Shown one piece after another: positions 47,930 through 57,824 of a stretch of 64,000 nucleotides of DNA. The notes below the pieces were generated by a model. It was given only the letters and a program-made list of their open reading frames with translations. It made no database searches and was not told the DNA's origin. The position numbers were made by a program, and so were the translations under genes. Source of the DNA: Bacillus mycoides (GTDB lineage: Bacteria > Bacillota > Bacilli > Bacillales > Bacillaceae_G); NCBI RefSeq assembly GCF_001757995.1, contig NZ_LXLV01000019.1, forward strand, positions 124,001-188,000, read 5' to 3'. Every line of letters starts with the position of its first letter. The stretch's first letter is position 1.

Positions 47930-48859
47930 ATGGGACGTTATGTATTAAAACGTTTCGTGTACATGGCTTTGACATTATTTTTAATTACTACACTGACTTT
48001 CTTTTTGATGAAATTACTACCGGGTTCTCCGCTTAAAAACCAGGAGAAGCTATCACCGGCACAAAAAGAAATCATTCTTGAAAAATATGGATTAAATGAT
48101 CCAGTACCAGTTCAATATGCACGTTACTTAGGTAACTTAGCAAAAGGTGATTTAGGGGTATCATTCCAATATGATAACCGCCCAGTAACAGATATGATTG
48201 TGGATCGTATTGGACCATCAGCACAACTTGGTTTGCAAGCGATTATATTAGGAACATTTATCGGTTTAATTTTAGGAATCGTTGCGGCACTTCGTAACAA
48301 TACGTGGGTCGATTATGGGGCGACAATTATTTCCGTACTCGGGATGTCGGTACCATCATTCGTATTCGCCGCATTACTACAATATTTCGTAGGGGTAAAA
48401 CTTGGTTGGTTCCCAGTAGCATTCTGGAAAGGACCGGAGTTTACAGTAATGCCTACAATTGCCTTATCGATGGCAGTTATCGCAACAATCGCACGTTTCG
48501 CTCGTGCAGAGTTAATTGAGGTTATGCAAGCTGACTACATTTTAACAGCGAAAGCGAAAGGAATTAGCCAAGGCGTTATCATTATCAAGCACGCACTGCG
48601 TAACGCATTAATTCCAGTTGTAACAATTTTAGGACCAATGGTTGCAGGATTAATTACAGGGACACTAGTTATTGAGCAAATTTACGCTGTACCTGGACTT
48701 GGGGAACAATTCGTTAAATCGATTACAGTGAATGACTATACAGTTATTATGGGAACTACAATTTTCTATAGTGCGATCTTCATCTTAGTTATTTTCATTG
48801 TCGATATTTTATACGGAATTATTGATCCTCGTATTCGTTTAGCGGGAGGGAAAAAATGA
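47930..48859 (+). CDS. oppB: Oligopeptide ABC transporter permease OppB
   Basis: 309 residues from ATG 47930 (GGGGAGG upstream; the longer frame lacks a site). Six membrane segments. The EAA loop, AELIEVMQADYILTAKAKG-type, lies near residue 195 and contacts the ATPases; the C-terminal segment ends DPRIRLAGGKK. Pairs with OppC in the membrane. The stop overlaps the oppC start. Confidence 0.95.
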   Translation: MGRYVLKRFVYMALTLFLITTLTFFLMKLLPGSPLKNQEKLSPAQKEIILEKYGLNDPVPVQYARYLGNLAKGDLGVSFQYDNRPVTDMIVDRIGPSAQLGLQAIILGTFIGLILGIVAALRNNTWVDYGATIISVLGMSVPSFVFAALLQYFVGVKLGWFPVAFWKGPEFTVMPTIALSMAVIATIARFARAELIEVMQADYILTAKAKGISQGVIIIKHALRNALIPVVTILGPMVAGLITGTLVIEQIYAVPGLGEQFVKSITVNDYTVIMGTTIFYSAIFILVIFIVDILYGIIDPRIRLAGGKK

Positions 48860-49872
48860 TGAAAGATGTACAAAAATTATCTCCAGATTTATTTCAACCA
48901 GCCAATCAAAGTAATGTTGATAATGAAGTCATTGCCCGTCCAAGCTTAACGTTTTGGCAAGATGTAAGAAGACGTTTGTTCCAACATAAAGGTGCAATGT
49001 TTGGTTTCGTATTATTAATGCTTATTGTACTACTAGCAATTATAGGACCGATGGTAAGTAAGCATTCTTATAAAGAGCAGGATTTAGGTCGTGCGAAAAT
49101 GCCACCGAAAATTCCAGTGATTGAAAATGTTCATTGGCTACCATTTGACGGTACAGATCAATATGGTGTTGACCAATATGAAAAACGTGATATTAAAGAG
49201 TACTTCTGGTTTGGTACAGATGATCTTGGCCGTGATTTATGGACAAGAACATGGGAAGGTACACGAGTATCATTATATATCGCTCTTTTAGCAGCAGCGA
49301 TTGACTTAGTAATTGGGGTTGCATACGGAGGTATTTCAGCCTTCTATGGCGGCAGAGTCGATAATATTATGCAACGTATTATGGAGATTATTAACGGTAT
49401 TCCATACTTAATCATCGTTATTTTAATGGTAATCATTATGGGATCAGGTATTTGGTCTATTACACTTGCGATGGCAATTACAGGTTGGATAGGGATGTCG
49501 CGTATCGTTCGTGGACAAATCCTAAAATTAAAAAACCAAGAATATGTATTAGCATCTCGTACATTAGGGGCAACGAATACACAGTTAATTGTGAAGCACT
49601 TAATTCCGAACGTAATGGGACCAATTATCGTAATGACAATGTTTACAATTCCAACAGCGGTATTTGGTGAAGCATTCTTAAGCTTCATCGGACTAGGCAT
49701 TCAGCCACCATTCGCATCACTTGGTTCTCTTGTAAATGATGGTTATAAATCAATTCAAACGTATCCACATATGATGTTCATCCCAGCGGTTGTCATCAGT
49801 ATGTTAATCTTAGCATTCAACTTAATGGCAGACGGATTGCGCGACGCATTAGATCCAAAAATGCGTAAGTAA
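48856..49872 (+). CDS. oppC: Oligopeptide ABC transporter permease OppC
   Basis: 338 residues, ATG 48856 overlapping the oppB stop (a second ATG follows directly). N-terminal cytoplasmic extension, then six membrane segments. DDLGRDLWTRTWEGTRVSL near 118 and the EAA loop LKNQEYVLASRTLGATN near 220 are typical of OppC/DppC. Confidence 0.95.
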   Translation: MMKDVQKLSPDLFQPANQSNVDNEVIARPSLTFWQDVRRRLFQHKGAMFGFVLLMLIVLLAIIGPMVSKHSYKEQDLGRAKMPPKIPVIENVHWLPFDGTDQYGVDQYEKRDIKEYFWFGTDDLGRDLWTRTWEGTRVSLYIALLAAAIDLVIGVAYGGISAFYGGRVDNIMQRIMEIINGIPYLIIVILMVIIMGSGIWSITLAMAITGWIGMSRIVRGQILKLKNQEYVLASRTLGATNTQLIVKHLIPNVMGPIIVMTMFTIPTAVFGEAFLSFIGLGIQPPFASLGSLVNDGYKSIQTYPHMMFIPAVVISMLILAFNLMADGLRDALDPKMRK

Positions 49873-49890
49873 AAGAGGGGAGAAGTAAAA

Positions 49891-50934
49891 ATGAAAACAT
49901 TGCTAGAGGTAAAAGATTTGCAAGTCTCCTTTGATACACATGCAGGTGAAGTACAAGCTGTACGCGGCGTTACTTTTGATTTAAAAAAAGGAGAAACATT
50001 AGCGATTGTAGGAGAATCTGGTTCTGGTAAATCAGTTACTTCTAAAGCGTTAATGGGATTAATTCCGAATCCTCCAGGACGTATTAAAAACGGTGAAATC
50101 GTATTTGAAGGTCGTGACTTAACGAAACTAACAGAAAAAGAAATGCAGCAAGTACGCGGTAAAGATATTGCGATGATTTTCCAAGATCCAATGACATCAT
50201 TAAATCCAACGATGACAATTGGTAATCAGATTATGGAAGGTCTTATTAAACACCAAGGAATGAGTAAAGCAGATGCACGTAAAGTTGCTTTAGAATTAAT
50301 CGACCTTGTAGGTATTCCGAATCCAGAAGCACGCTTAAAACAATACCCTCACCAATTCTCAGGTGGTATGAGACAACGTGTAGTTATTGCGATGGCGTTA
50401 GCTTGTAATCCAAAATTATTAATCGCCGATGAGCCGACAACAGCGCTAGACGTTACGATTCAGGCGCAAATTTTAGAACTTATGAAGGACATTCAGCAAA
50501 AAACAGAAGCAGCAATCATTTTCATTACGCATGACTTAGGTGTAGTGGCAAATGTTGCAGACCGAGTTGCGGTTATGTACGCTGGTAAAGTTGTTGAAAT
50601 TGGAACTGTTGATGAAATTTTCTACAATCCAAAACATCCATACACATGGGGCTTAATCGCATCTATGCCAAGCTTAGATGGTTCAGAGGACGAGCTATAT
50701 GCGATTCCTGGAACGCCTCCAGACTTATTAAAACCGCCAAAGGGTGATGCTTTTGCACCACGTAACCCGCAGGCGCTGAAAATTGATTTTGAAATGGAAC
50801 CACCTTTATTTAAAATAAGTGATACACATTATGCGGCAACTTGGTTACTTCATGAGCAAGCACCAGAAGTAAAACCACCAGCAGTTGTTGAAAAACGTAT
50901 TCTTCAAATGAAAGCAGGTGAACAACATGACTAA
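49891..50934 (+). CDS. oppD: Oligopeptide ABC transporter ATPase OppD
   Basis: 347 residues. Walker A GESGSGKS near 43, signature SGGMRQR near 158, Walker [13 protein letters not shown] near 175. The C-terminal oligopeptide/dipeptide extension ([19 protein letters not shown]) is near 275, but the cluster-type cysteines of many OppD proteins are not evident. AGGGGAG lies upstream. Confidence 0.95.
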   Translation: MKTLLEVKDLQVSFDTHAGEVQAVRGVTFDLKKGETLAIVGESGSGKSVTSKALMGLIPNPPGRIKNGEIVFEGRDLTKLTEKEMQQVRGKDIAMIFQDPMTSLNPTMTIGNQIMEGLIKHQGMSKADARKVALELIDLVGIPNPEARLKQYPHQFSGGMRQRVVIAMALACNPKLLIADEPTTALDVTIQAQILELMKDIQQKTEAAIIFITHDLGVVANVADRVAVMYAGKVVEIGTVDEIFYNPKHPYTWGLIASMPSLDGSEDELYAIPGTPPDLLKPPKGDAFAPRNPQALKIDFEMEPPLFKISDTHYAATWLLHEQAPEVKPPAVVEKRILQMKAGEQHD

Positions 50935-51862
50935 ACAACGTGAGAAATTAATTGAAGTAAAAAATGTGAAACAACACTTCGATGTGAGTGGTGGTGTTGT
51001 TAAAGCAGTTAATGATATTTCATTTGATATTTACCGCGGTGAAACATTTGGACTTGTAGGAGAATCTGGTTGTGGTAAATCAACAACTGGAAGAACGATC
51101 ATTCGTTTATACGATGCAACTGCCGGTGAAGTGTTGTTCGATGGTGAAAATGTACATGGTAAAAAATCACGCGCAGAACTTAAGAAGTTCAACCGTAAAA
51201 TGCAAATGATTTTCCAAGATCCATATGCATCATTAAATCCTCGTATGACAGTAGGGGATATTATCGCAGAAGGTATTGATATTCACGGACTAGCAAAAGG
51301 CAAAAAAGAGCGTATGGACCGTGTTCACGAACTGTTAAATACAGTTGGTTTAAATAAAGAGCACGCGAACCGTTTCCCGCATGAATTCTCAGGCGGACAA
51401 CGTCAACGTATCGGTATCGCTCGTGCGCTAGCTGTAGAACCTGAATTTATCATTGCTGATGAACCAATCTCAGCACTTGACGTATCGATTCAGGCGCAAG
51501 TTGTAAACTTACTGAAACAGTTACAAAGAGAAAAAGGTTTAACATACTTATTCATCGCCCATGATTTATCGATGGTAAAATACATTAGTGATCGCATTGG
51601 TGTAATGTACCGTGGTCAAATCGTTGAGCTGACAACAAGTGAAGAGTTATATGAGAATCCAATGCATCCATATACAAAATCGCTACTATCAGCAATTCCA
51701 CTTCCAGATCCAGATTATGAGCGCAATCGTAAACGTATCGTATACGACCCATCGCAGCATGATTATGGTAGTGAAGTGCCAACAATGCGCGAAATTCGCC
51801 CAGGACATTTCGTACTATGTTCTGAAGCAGAGTATAAGAAATATAAAGAAATCTATCAATAA
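50927..51862 (+). CDS. oppF: Oligopeptide ABC transporter ATPase OppF
   Basis: 311 residues from ATG 50927, overlapping the end of oppD (CATGACTAA). Walker A GESGCGKST near 46, signature SGGQRQRIGIARAL near 153, Walker B FIIADEPISALDVS near 175. Second ATPase of the Opp complex; last gene of the operon. Confidence 0.95.
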   Translation: MTKQREKLIEVKNVKQHFDVSGGVVKAVNDISFDIYRGETFGLVGESGCGKSTTGRTIIRLYDATAGEVLFDGENVHGKKSRAELKKFNRKMQMIFQDPYASLNPRMTVGDIIAEGIDIHGLAKGKKERMDRVHELLNTVGLNKEHANRFPHEFSGGQRQRIGIARALAVEPEFIIADEPISALDVSIQAQVVNLLKQLQREKGLTYLFIAHDLSMVKYISDRIGVMYRGQIVELTTSEELYENPMHPYTKSLLSAIPLPDPDYERNRKRIVYDPSQHDYGSEVPTMREIRPGHFVLCSEAEYKKYKEIYQ

Positions 51863-51867
51863 TAAAA

Positions 51868-51904
51868 AAAGCCATTCTTCCATTAAGGAAGGGTGGCTTT
51901 TTTC
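51868..51904 (+). terminator. Terminator of oppABCDF
   Basis: AAAGCCATTCTTCC pairs with GGAAGGGTGGCTTT, then TTTT. Confidence 0.85.
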
Positions 51905-51937
51905 TACTATATAAATGAATTGTCAACATTGTCGGTA

Positions 51938-51976
51938 AGTCGATATATTGAAAGAATCGCCGATATAAATTTCATT
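51938..51976. repeat. Second copy of the GATATATTGAAAGAA intergenic repeat
   Basis: Two imperfect units, CGATATATTGAAAGAAT and CGCCGATATAAATTT, sharing an exact 15-mer with the repeat at 19466-19480. It lies between oppF and the MATE gene. Confidence 0.6.
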
Positions 51977-52007
51977 CACTAATAACTACATCTTGATCAA
52001 ACAAGTG

Positions 52008-53402
52008 TTACTGCGCCTGAACAGAAACGTTCTCATCTTGTTCATTTGGTTTAACAAGTGCATAACGTTCCCACGATCTACTTCTCCATCGGAAGAACAT
52101 AATAATTGCCCGCGTCCATTCATCGATGGCAATCGCTAGCCAAATACCAACGAGCCCCATATCTAAATGGAAGGCGAAAAAGTAACCGAGTGGTAAGCTC
52201 ATTAACACCATGGAGAATGCGCCGATTAAAACCGGATATTTTGCATCGCCAGCTGCACGAAGTGAATTAATGATGACGATGTTCATCGTCCGTCCTGTTT
52301 CAAGTAGTACACTTAGTAAAAGAACGCTTGCCCCTAGAGAGATAATATGGGGATTATCCGTAAATAGTCCCATTAATTGTGTGCGGAATGTAACAACGAG
52401 AATGACCATAAATAAAGTTACACCAATCGCCCATTGTACACTTTTCCATACGCGTGTGTAAGCTTCATCTTTTTCATTTCCGCCAACTAGGCGTCCAACG
52501 ATAATAGCTGTTCCCATACCGATAGCAATTGCGAATAAATAAGTGAACATGGAAATGTTAGTAGCGTATTGTCTTGCTGCTAATGATTCCGTACCTAAGT
52601 ATGTTGCGTAATATAAGAAGACAATTTGACAAGCTTGATACATGACTTGTTCGAATGCAGATGGAATGCCGATCTTTAAAATTTTGCCAACGTATTCTTT
52701 TGATAAAGTGAAGTAATATTGTAATTTCACACGGTATTCCATAACGCGATACAGTAACCAGAAGAAAACGATAAGTGCGATTAACCGGCTGACAGCGGAA
52801 GAAATCGCGGCCCCTTGCACACCAAGTTCAGGGAAACCGAATTTCCCGAAAATAAGTACGTAGTTTCCGGCGATATGAATAATATTCATTCCAAGCGAAA
52901 CAAACATTGCTTGCTTTGTAAAGCCGTGAACGCGGATAATTGCGGCTAATGAGTTAATAATAGCTTGAAGGAAAATAGCTCCTCCGACGATGGATAGATA
53001 GCTTTGTGCATACGTTAGTACATCGCCTTGTAAATTCATTGCCACCATCATATGTTTTGAAAATAAAAGAAAACCAGCGCTTATAATGAGTCCGACCACT
53101 AAATTTAATGTGACTGCTAATGCTGATATTTTTGATGCTTCCATAAAGCGTTTAGAACCGAGGTATTGGGATACAACGATAGCTGCGCCATTCCCAATGA
53201 CTTCTAGTACTAAAATCGCGATATGAAGGTATTGATTCGCTGCACCAACCCCAGATACAGCATCGTCTGATAATGCACTTAACATGAAAGTATCAGCGAT
53301 CCCCATCAGCATAAAAAGAAAAACTTCTAGAAAAATAGGCCATGTTAATAAGAATAAACTTAATTTCTCTGTTGGCCCGTTTTTTGAGTGAATTGCTGTC
53401 AT
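52008..53402 (-). CDS. MATE family multidrug exporter
   Basis: 464 residues, twelve membrane segments in two homologous halves. MGIADTFMLSALSDDAVSGVG near 35 and GMGTAIIVGRLVGGNEKDEA near 285 are typical of NorM-type MATE proteins, which export drugs in exchange for Na+ or H+. The start at 53402 has AGAGGGGA upstream; the longer frame contains this site. It occupies the place of yjbB, an MFS-type gene in B. subtilis. Substrate unknown. Confidence 0.92.
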   Translation of the reverse strand: MTAIHSKNGPTEKLSLFLLTWPIFLEVFLFMLMGIADTFMLSALSDDAVSGVGAANQYLHIAILVLEVIGNGAAIVVSQYLGSKRFMEASKISALAVTLNLVVGLIISAGFLLFSKHMMVAMNLQGDVLTYAQSYLSIVGGAIFLQAIINSLAAIIRVHGFTKQAMFVSLGMNIIHIAGNYVLIFGKFGFPELGVQGAAISSAVSRLIALIVFFWLLYRVMEYRVKLQYYFTLSKEYVGKILKIGIPSAFEQVMYQACQIVFLYYATYLGTESLAARQYATNISMFTYLFAIAIGMGTAIIVGRLVGGNEKDEAYTRVWKSVQWAIGVTLFMVILVVTFRTQLMGLFTDNPHIISLGASVLLLSVLLETGRTMNIVIINSLRAAGDAKYPVLIGAFSMVLMSLPLGYFFAFHLDMGLVGIWLAIAIDEWTRAIIMFFRWRSRSWERYALVKPNEQDENVSVQAQ

Positions 53403-53665
53403 GTCCGTCCCCTCTTTACCGATATCTATTTTTAGCAAAGTGTATCGTAACACACTTTCATATCCTTTGCACTTAATTTAGCCTACATATTTTCAATATG
53501 AATAAACCTTCATTTTATGACAGAAAAGGAAGAATAATTATACGTAAGGTATTATAGAATATAAAATTTATTTTTCTCTGATAATTTAGAAAAGTATAAA
53601 ATTTAGTGTTTTTAACACTTTAGTTCAATAAAAACGCAGTGTGAAACGTTTACAAATATAGAATG

Positions 53666-53680
53666 CGTTAACAGAAAATT
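53666..53680 (+). promoter_or_regulatory. Weak CodY-like box upstream of the second oppA
   Basis: CGTTAACAGAAAATT matches 11 of 15 bases of the CodY consensus, with a perfect right half. A TATAAT at about 53725 follows in AT-rich DNA. The 404-bp gap from 53403 otherwise shows no feature. Confidence 0.3.
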
Positions 53681-53806
53681 TTAATAAAATAGAAATATAA
53701 ATATACAAAGAATATATTTATGTGTATAATATGAATTATTAGAACATATATATATTTCTTTCTGTTTGAAAATGAAAGGGCTAACATTTTTTTGGAGGGT
53801 GGAAGT

Positions 53807-55453
53807 ATGAAAAAAAAGATACCAGTTTTTGTAGCATCAACAGTAGCAATGAGCATGATTTTAGGGGCATGTGGCTACCAAAAAGATGAACCGCAAGCGA
53901 ACGCAAAAGGGGATAGCGGGAAAAGCGGTGCGAAGCAAGTTATTAACTTAATTGAAACACAAGAAATTCCAACGATGGACCCAGCGTTATCAGCTGATGC
54001 AGTTTCTTCAAAAGTAATGAACAATACGATGGAAGGTCTATACCGCCTTGGGAAAGACGATAAATTAGTTCCAGGTGTAGCGAAGGAATTCCAGAAGTCA
54101 GAAGACGGTAAAAAGTATACATTTAAATTACGTGAAGATGCAAAATGGTCAAATGGTGAACCTGTAACGGCGAAAGATTTCGTGTATGCATGGCAAAGAG
54201 CAATTAATCCAGATACAGCTGCGAAATCGGCGTACATTATGTACGATATAAAAAATGCTGAGAAAATTAATAAAAAAGAGATGAGTCCAGATCAATTAGG
54301 CGTGAAAGCGATTGATGATCATACATTAGAAGTAGAATTAGATAATTCTATTCCATATCTTGTTGATTTAATGGTCTATCCGATCTTCTATCCTGCTAAT
54401 GAAAAGTATGTGAAAGAGCAAGGGACGAAGTTTGGTTTAGAAGCAAATACAACACTTTATAACGGACCATTTACATTAAGTGATTGGCAACATGAACGTA
54501 GCTTCAAAATGACAAAGAGCCCATCGTATTGGGACAATAAAGAAGTGAAGCTCGAGGAAGTAAACTTTAATATTGTAAAAGATACGTCTACGCCAATTAA
54601 TTTATATGAAACAAACGCAGTCGATCGAGCAACGTTATTAGCAGAGTTCATCGATAAATATAAAGGAAAACCAGATTTCAAAACGGTAGAAGATACATCT
54701 GTATTCTTCCTTCGCTTAAATCAAAAAGACCCAGCTTTAGCAAATAAAAATATTCGTAAAGCAATTTCTCTTGGTTTTGACCGTAAACCATTCGTTGATA
54801 CATTATTAAATAACGGTTCTAAGCCAGCGACGGGATTAATTCCTGACAATTTCATTAAAGGACCGGATAAACAAGATTTCCGTGCTGAAAATGGAGATAT
54901 TGTAAAACCGAATGTGAAAGAAGCGAAAAAGTATTGGGAAGCTGGTAAAAAAGAACTTGGTAAAAATGAAATCGAATTAGAGATGTTAAATGAAGACGTG
55001 GAATTATCGAAGAAAACTGGTGAATATTTAAAAGGTGAGTTAGAAAAGAATTTACCAGGTTTAACAGTGAAAATTAAACAGCAGCCATTCGCGCAAAAAC
55101 TAAAATTAGAAGATGCGGGTGACTATGTAATGTCATTCTCTGGATGGAGTGCAGACTTCCCAGATCCAGTTACATATCTTGATATGTTCGTAACTGACGG
55201 AGCACAGAATAAAATGAATTATTCTAATCCGAAGTACGATGAGATTATTATGAAAGCGAAGAAAGATGGAAGCGACGTAAATGCTCGCTGGAAAAACTTA
55301 TTAGAAGCAGAAAAAATGTTACTTGATGACGCTGCGATTGTTCCAGTATATCAACGTGGTAGAGCATATTTACAAAGAGAAACAATTAAAGATATGTACA
55401 ACCATAAGTATGGTGGCGAAGTAAGCTTCAAATGGGCATCAGTAGGAAAATAA
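53807..55453 (+). CDS. Stand-alone oligopeptide-binding lipoprotein (OppA paralogue)
   Basis: 548 residues from ATG 53807 (GGAGGG upstream). Lipobox LGAC after a signal peptide. It is closely similar to the OppA at 46168 throughout (NNTMEGLYRLGKDDKLVPGV, DAKWSNGEPVTAKDFVY) but carries no permease or ATPase genes with it and has its own promoter region and terminator. It probably feeds the nearby OppBCDF with a different peptide set. Origin by local duplication around the oppBCDF/MATE segment is likely. Confidence 0.93.
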   Translation: MKKKIPVFVASTVAMSMILGACGYQKDEPQANAKGDSGKSGAKQVINLIETQEIPTMDPALSADAVSSKVMNNTMEGLYRLGKDDKLVPGVAKEFQKSEDGKKYTFKLREDAKWSNGEPVTAKDFVYAWQRAINPDTAAKSAYIMYDIKNAEKINKKEMSPDQLGVKAIDDHTLEVELDNSIPYLVDLMVYPIFYPANEKYVKEQGTKFGLEANTTLYNGPFTLSDWQHERSFKMTKSPSYWDNKEVKLEEVNFNIVKDTSTPINLYETNAVDRATLLAEFIDKYKGKPDFKTVEDTSVFFLRLNQKDPALANKNIRKAISLGFDRKPFVDTLLNNGSKPATGLIPDNFIKGPDKQDFRAENGDIVKPNVKEAKKYWEAGKKELGKNEIELEMLNEDVELSKKTGEYLKGELEKNLPGLTVKIKQQPFAQKLKLEDAGDYVMSFSGWSADFPDPVTYLDMFVTDGAQNKMNYSNPKYDEIIMKAKKDGSDVNARWKNLLEAEKMLLDDAAIVPVYQRGRAYLQRETIKDMYNHKYGGEVSFKWASVGK

Positions 55454-55456
55454 CAA

Positions 55457-55486
55457 AAAAAAGCAGGTGATTACCTGCTTTTTTTA
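55457..55486. terminator. Terminator of the second oppA
   Basis: AAAAGCAGGT pairs with ACCTGCTTTT across GATT, then TTTT. Confidence 0.85.
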
Positions 55487-55687
55487 GTACGTACGTTTTT
55501 TATAAATGCCTTTTCCGCCAACTTGGTTCCAGCCAGATTGTACATCTAAACTTTTGTTAACAAACTTCATTTTTTCTTTCCCACCAAAGAGTTTTTCACC
55601 GATGCTATTTGTAATGACACCAATCAATGCTGTTATTCCGATGATGAGGGTAGCAACAATGATAAAATCAGTAAAAAAAGCGATCAT
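55484..55687 (-). CDS. Small membrane protein, one or two TM segments
   Basis: 67 residues from ATG 55687 (AAAGGGGGA upstream). Residues 4-30 are hydrophobic (FFTDFIIVATLIIGITALIG), and the rest is a basic, glycine-containing tail ending GGKGIYKKRTY. Not recognised. It converges on the second oppA. Confidence 0.7.
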   Translation of the reverse strand: MIAFFTDFIIVATLIIGITALIGVITNSIGEKLFGGKEKMKFVNKSLDVQSGWNQVGGKGIYKKRTY

Positions 55688-55799
55688 ATGCAAATTCCCC
55701 CTTTGCCTGTCTGTATTTTTATTGTATGAGATAAATGGTAAAAAAGAAAGAAATGTCAGAAAAAAATTTGATTTACTTTAGAAAGCATATAGACATGAG

Positions 55800-56267
55800 C
55801 AGGGAGATTTGTTAAAACAAGAACAGGCGTTCTGTTTCACTTCTAACCTTTAGAGTCTTACATTTTTCAATTGTTTTGTCGGGAAAAGGTAAGAAAACGC
55901 TCTCTTTTTGATAGGGAAGATTATGAAACTGTAATTGTATATCAATTGAAAATTATTGTAGAAAGTAAGTATCAAAAGGGTTGAAGACCGTTGTTAAAGG
56001 ACAGTTTTACTGAGTTTAATCATGTTACATAGCAGTGGAGTACACGGAGAATTTTTCTCAACTAGCAGTAAATTCACTGTATATTTCTTGCAAAAACTAT
56101 TGTATAATGATTATAGAAGTTACTTATTAAAAGTAATTGTTGTTGCTTACATGAATTGCGATTTTTTACTTTGCTATAAGACAAGTTATCGCAAAAAATT
56201 GCGGAAGTTAGAAATTTAAACTGTAATTAGTACAGAATTTGTACTCTTTAAGGAGAGTGAGCTTTGT
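55800..56267 (+). promoter_or_regulatory. Long spx upstream region with a PerR-like box
   Basis: GTATAATGATTATAG at 56102-56116 matches 12 of 14 bases of the PerR consensus and contains a TATAAT -10 (56103-56108) without a clear -35. In B. subtilis one spx promoter is repressed by PerR and YodB, so the site is plausible. The 65-codon frame over this stretch (56022-56219) is not accepted as a gene. The rest of this gap shows no further feature. Confidence 0.5.
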
Positions 56268-56663
56268 ATGGTAACATTATATAGTTCTCCAAGCTGTACG
56301 TCTTGTAGAAAGGCGAAATTATGGCTAGAGGAAAATCATATTCCTTATACAGAACGTAATATTTTCTCAGATCCATTAACGATTGATGAGATTAAAGAGA
56401 TTTTACGTATGACAGAAAGCGGAACGGATGAGATTATTTCTACTCGTTCAAAAGTTTTCCAAGAATTGAATGTGAACTTAGAGTCTTTACCACTTCAAGA
56501 TTTATATAAGATGATTCGTGACTATCCAGGTATTTTACGTCGTCCAATTATGATTGACGAAAAACGCCTTCAAGTAGGTTACAACGAAGACGAAATCCGT
56601 CGTTTCTTACCACGTACAGTAAGAACGTTCCAATTACGTGAAGCACAGCGTCTTGTAAATTAA
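56268..56663 (+). CDS. spx: Transcriptional regulator Spx
   Basis: 131 residues, ArsC/Spx fold. The redox switch is the CxxC in [11 protein letters not shown] (Cys10, Cys13), and the [20 protein letters not shown] segment lies near 92. It binds the RNA polymerase alpha C-terminal domain and redirects transcription under disulfide stress; it is degraded by ClpXP. The intact CxxC separates it from ArsC. AAGGAGAG precedes the ATG. Confidence 0.96.
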   Translation: MVTLYSSPSCTSCRKAKLWLEENHIPYTERNIFSDPLTIDEIKEILRMTESGTDEIISTRSKVFQELNVNLESLPLQDLYKMIRDYPGILRRPIMIDEKRLQVGYNEDEIRRFLPRTVRTFQLREAQRLVN

Positions 56664-56676
56664 TTATAATAATATG

Positions 56677-56716
56677 AAAACCTTCTACCTATTATAGAGT
56701 AGAAGGTTTTTTTTTA
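56677..56716. terminator. Bidirectional terminator between spx and yjbE
   Basis: AAAACCTTCTAC pairs with GTAGAAGGTTTT, followed by TTTTTT. Confidence 0.85.
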
Positions 56717-57388
56717 CTGTTTAACATTACGTAATCGCACTTGTTGAACGATAATACCTATGCATAAAACGGTGAAAATGAACAAATAAGGGATACTTGC
56801 GGTGAAACTAGGGTTATGATGAAAAAACGTTGTAAGTCTGTCTTCATGGGTAATCATTTTTCCTGCTGTATAGGCGAGAACTGATGCTCCGCAATAAATG
56901 AGAAATGGAAAGCGTTCCATGAGTATTAAAATAAGTTTGCTTCCCCAAATGATAATCGGAATAGAAATGAATAAACCGATAATTACGAGTGAAAGTCTTC
57001 CGTGAGCTGCTCCTGCAATGGCAATAACATTGTCAAACCCCATAACGAGATCCGCGAATACAATTGTACGCACAGCTTGGAATAAAGTTGTTTTTCCTTT
57101 GATAGAAGAAAGGTCGTTGTTATTATCAGTGAGTAAATTTACCGCAATTAATGTGAGTAAAATTCCGCCGATGAGTTGTAAAAATGGGATATCAAGTAAA
57201 TAGACAGCTAGTATTGTGAGGAGAATTCGTAACACAATTGCTAAAATAGTACCAATCAAAATGGCTTTATTTCGTTTTGCTTCAGGTAAATTTCGGCTAG
57301 CTAGTGCGATGACAATTGCGTTATCGCCACCTAGTACAACATCGATACCGACAATCATTAGTACAGATGTTAAAAACTCTAAGTCCAT
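56714..57388 (-). CDS. TerC family integral membrane protein (YjbE-like)
   Basis: 224 residues, seven membrane segments. The TerC marks are GGDNAIVIALASRNLP near residue 20 and DLVMGFDNVIAIAGAAHG near 112, each with an acidic residue inside the membrane. TerC proteins of Bacillus (YceF, YkoY, YjbE) are linked to manganese efflux or metalation of exported proteins. GGAGG precedes the ATG. I looked for a yybP-ykoY manganese riboswitch upstream and did not find one. Confidence 0.9.
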   Translation of the reverse strand: MDLEFLTSVLMIVGIDVVLGGDNAIVIALASRNLPEAKRNKAILIGTILAIVLRILLTILAVYLLDIPFLQLIGGILLTLIAVNLLTDNNNDLSSIKGKTTLFQAVRTIVFADLVMGFDNVIAIAGAAHGRLSLVIIGLFISIPIIIWGSKLILILMERFPFLIYCGASVLAYTAGKMITHEDRLTTFFHHNPSFTASIPYLFIFTVLCIGIIVQQVRLRNVKQ

Positions 57389-57460
57389 TCGTCTGCCTCC
57401 ATTTATGATGTTTTAATAAGCGAAATATATGTATGTGGTGAAGAAAGTTTGTCTAGTTTT

Positions 57461-57480
57461 GATCCCGCGCGCCCGGGGAC
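57461..57480. other. Isolated GC-only palindromic patch
   Basis: GATCCCGCGCGCCCGGGGAC lies in otherwise AT-rich DNA 73 bp upstream of yjbE, and contains GCGCGC and CCCGGG. The whole gap 57389-57824 also has two copies of GTTTCACTTTAT (57502 and 57642 regions) but no recognised promoter. Confidence 0.45.
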
Positions 57481-57824
57481 AAAATAATCACCTCTAATAG
57501 AAGTTTCACTTTATTACAGTGTACGGGGGAATATGGGAATGTATGTCCAAATTTTTTGTGAGCAGTGCATTGGTATAATGGTATATTTATCCCGATTGGT
57601 GCGAGCTAGTAATCAGTGAAGGGTAAAAAAAATACTGATTAATGTTTCACTTTATGTAAACAGTCGAATACAGATAGGTATATAACTATTTTTGTAAAAT
57701 AAATCGATTTTATTTCCCTTCTGGAGAATCTTATCATAAAATGAGAGTACGAGAATCTATTGATTTGTCATATGAGTGGGGGATCCCTTCATAACAATTC
57801 TAAACAGGAAGGGAGAGTTGTATT

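Noticed and set aside
56022-56219. 65-codon ORF upstream of spx
   Set aside because: No ribosome binding site; it covers the PerR-like box and probable promoter of spx.
57389-57480. yybP-ykoY manganese riboswitch before the TerC gene
   Set aside because: Such a leader is known before some TerC genes, but its conserved core is not present here; only a GC patch is seen.
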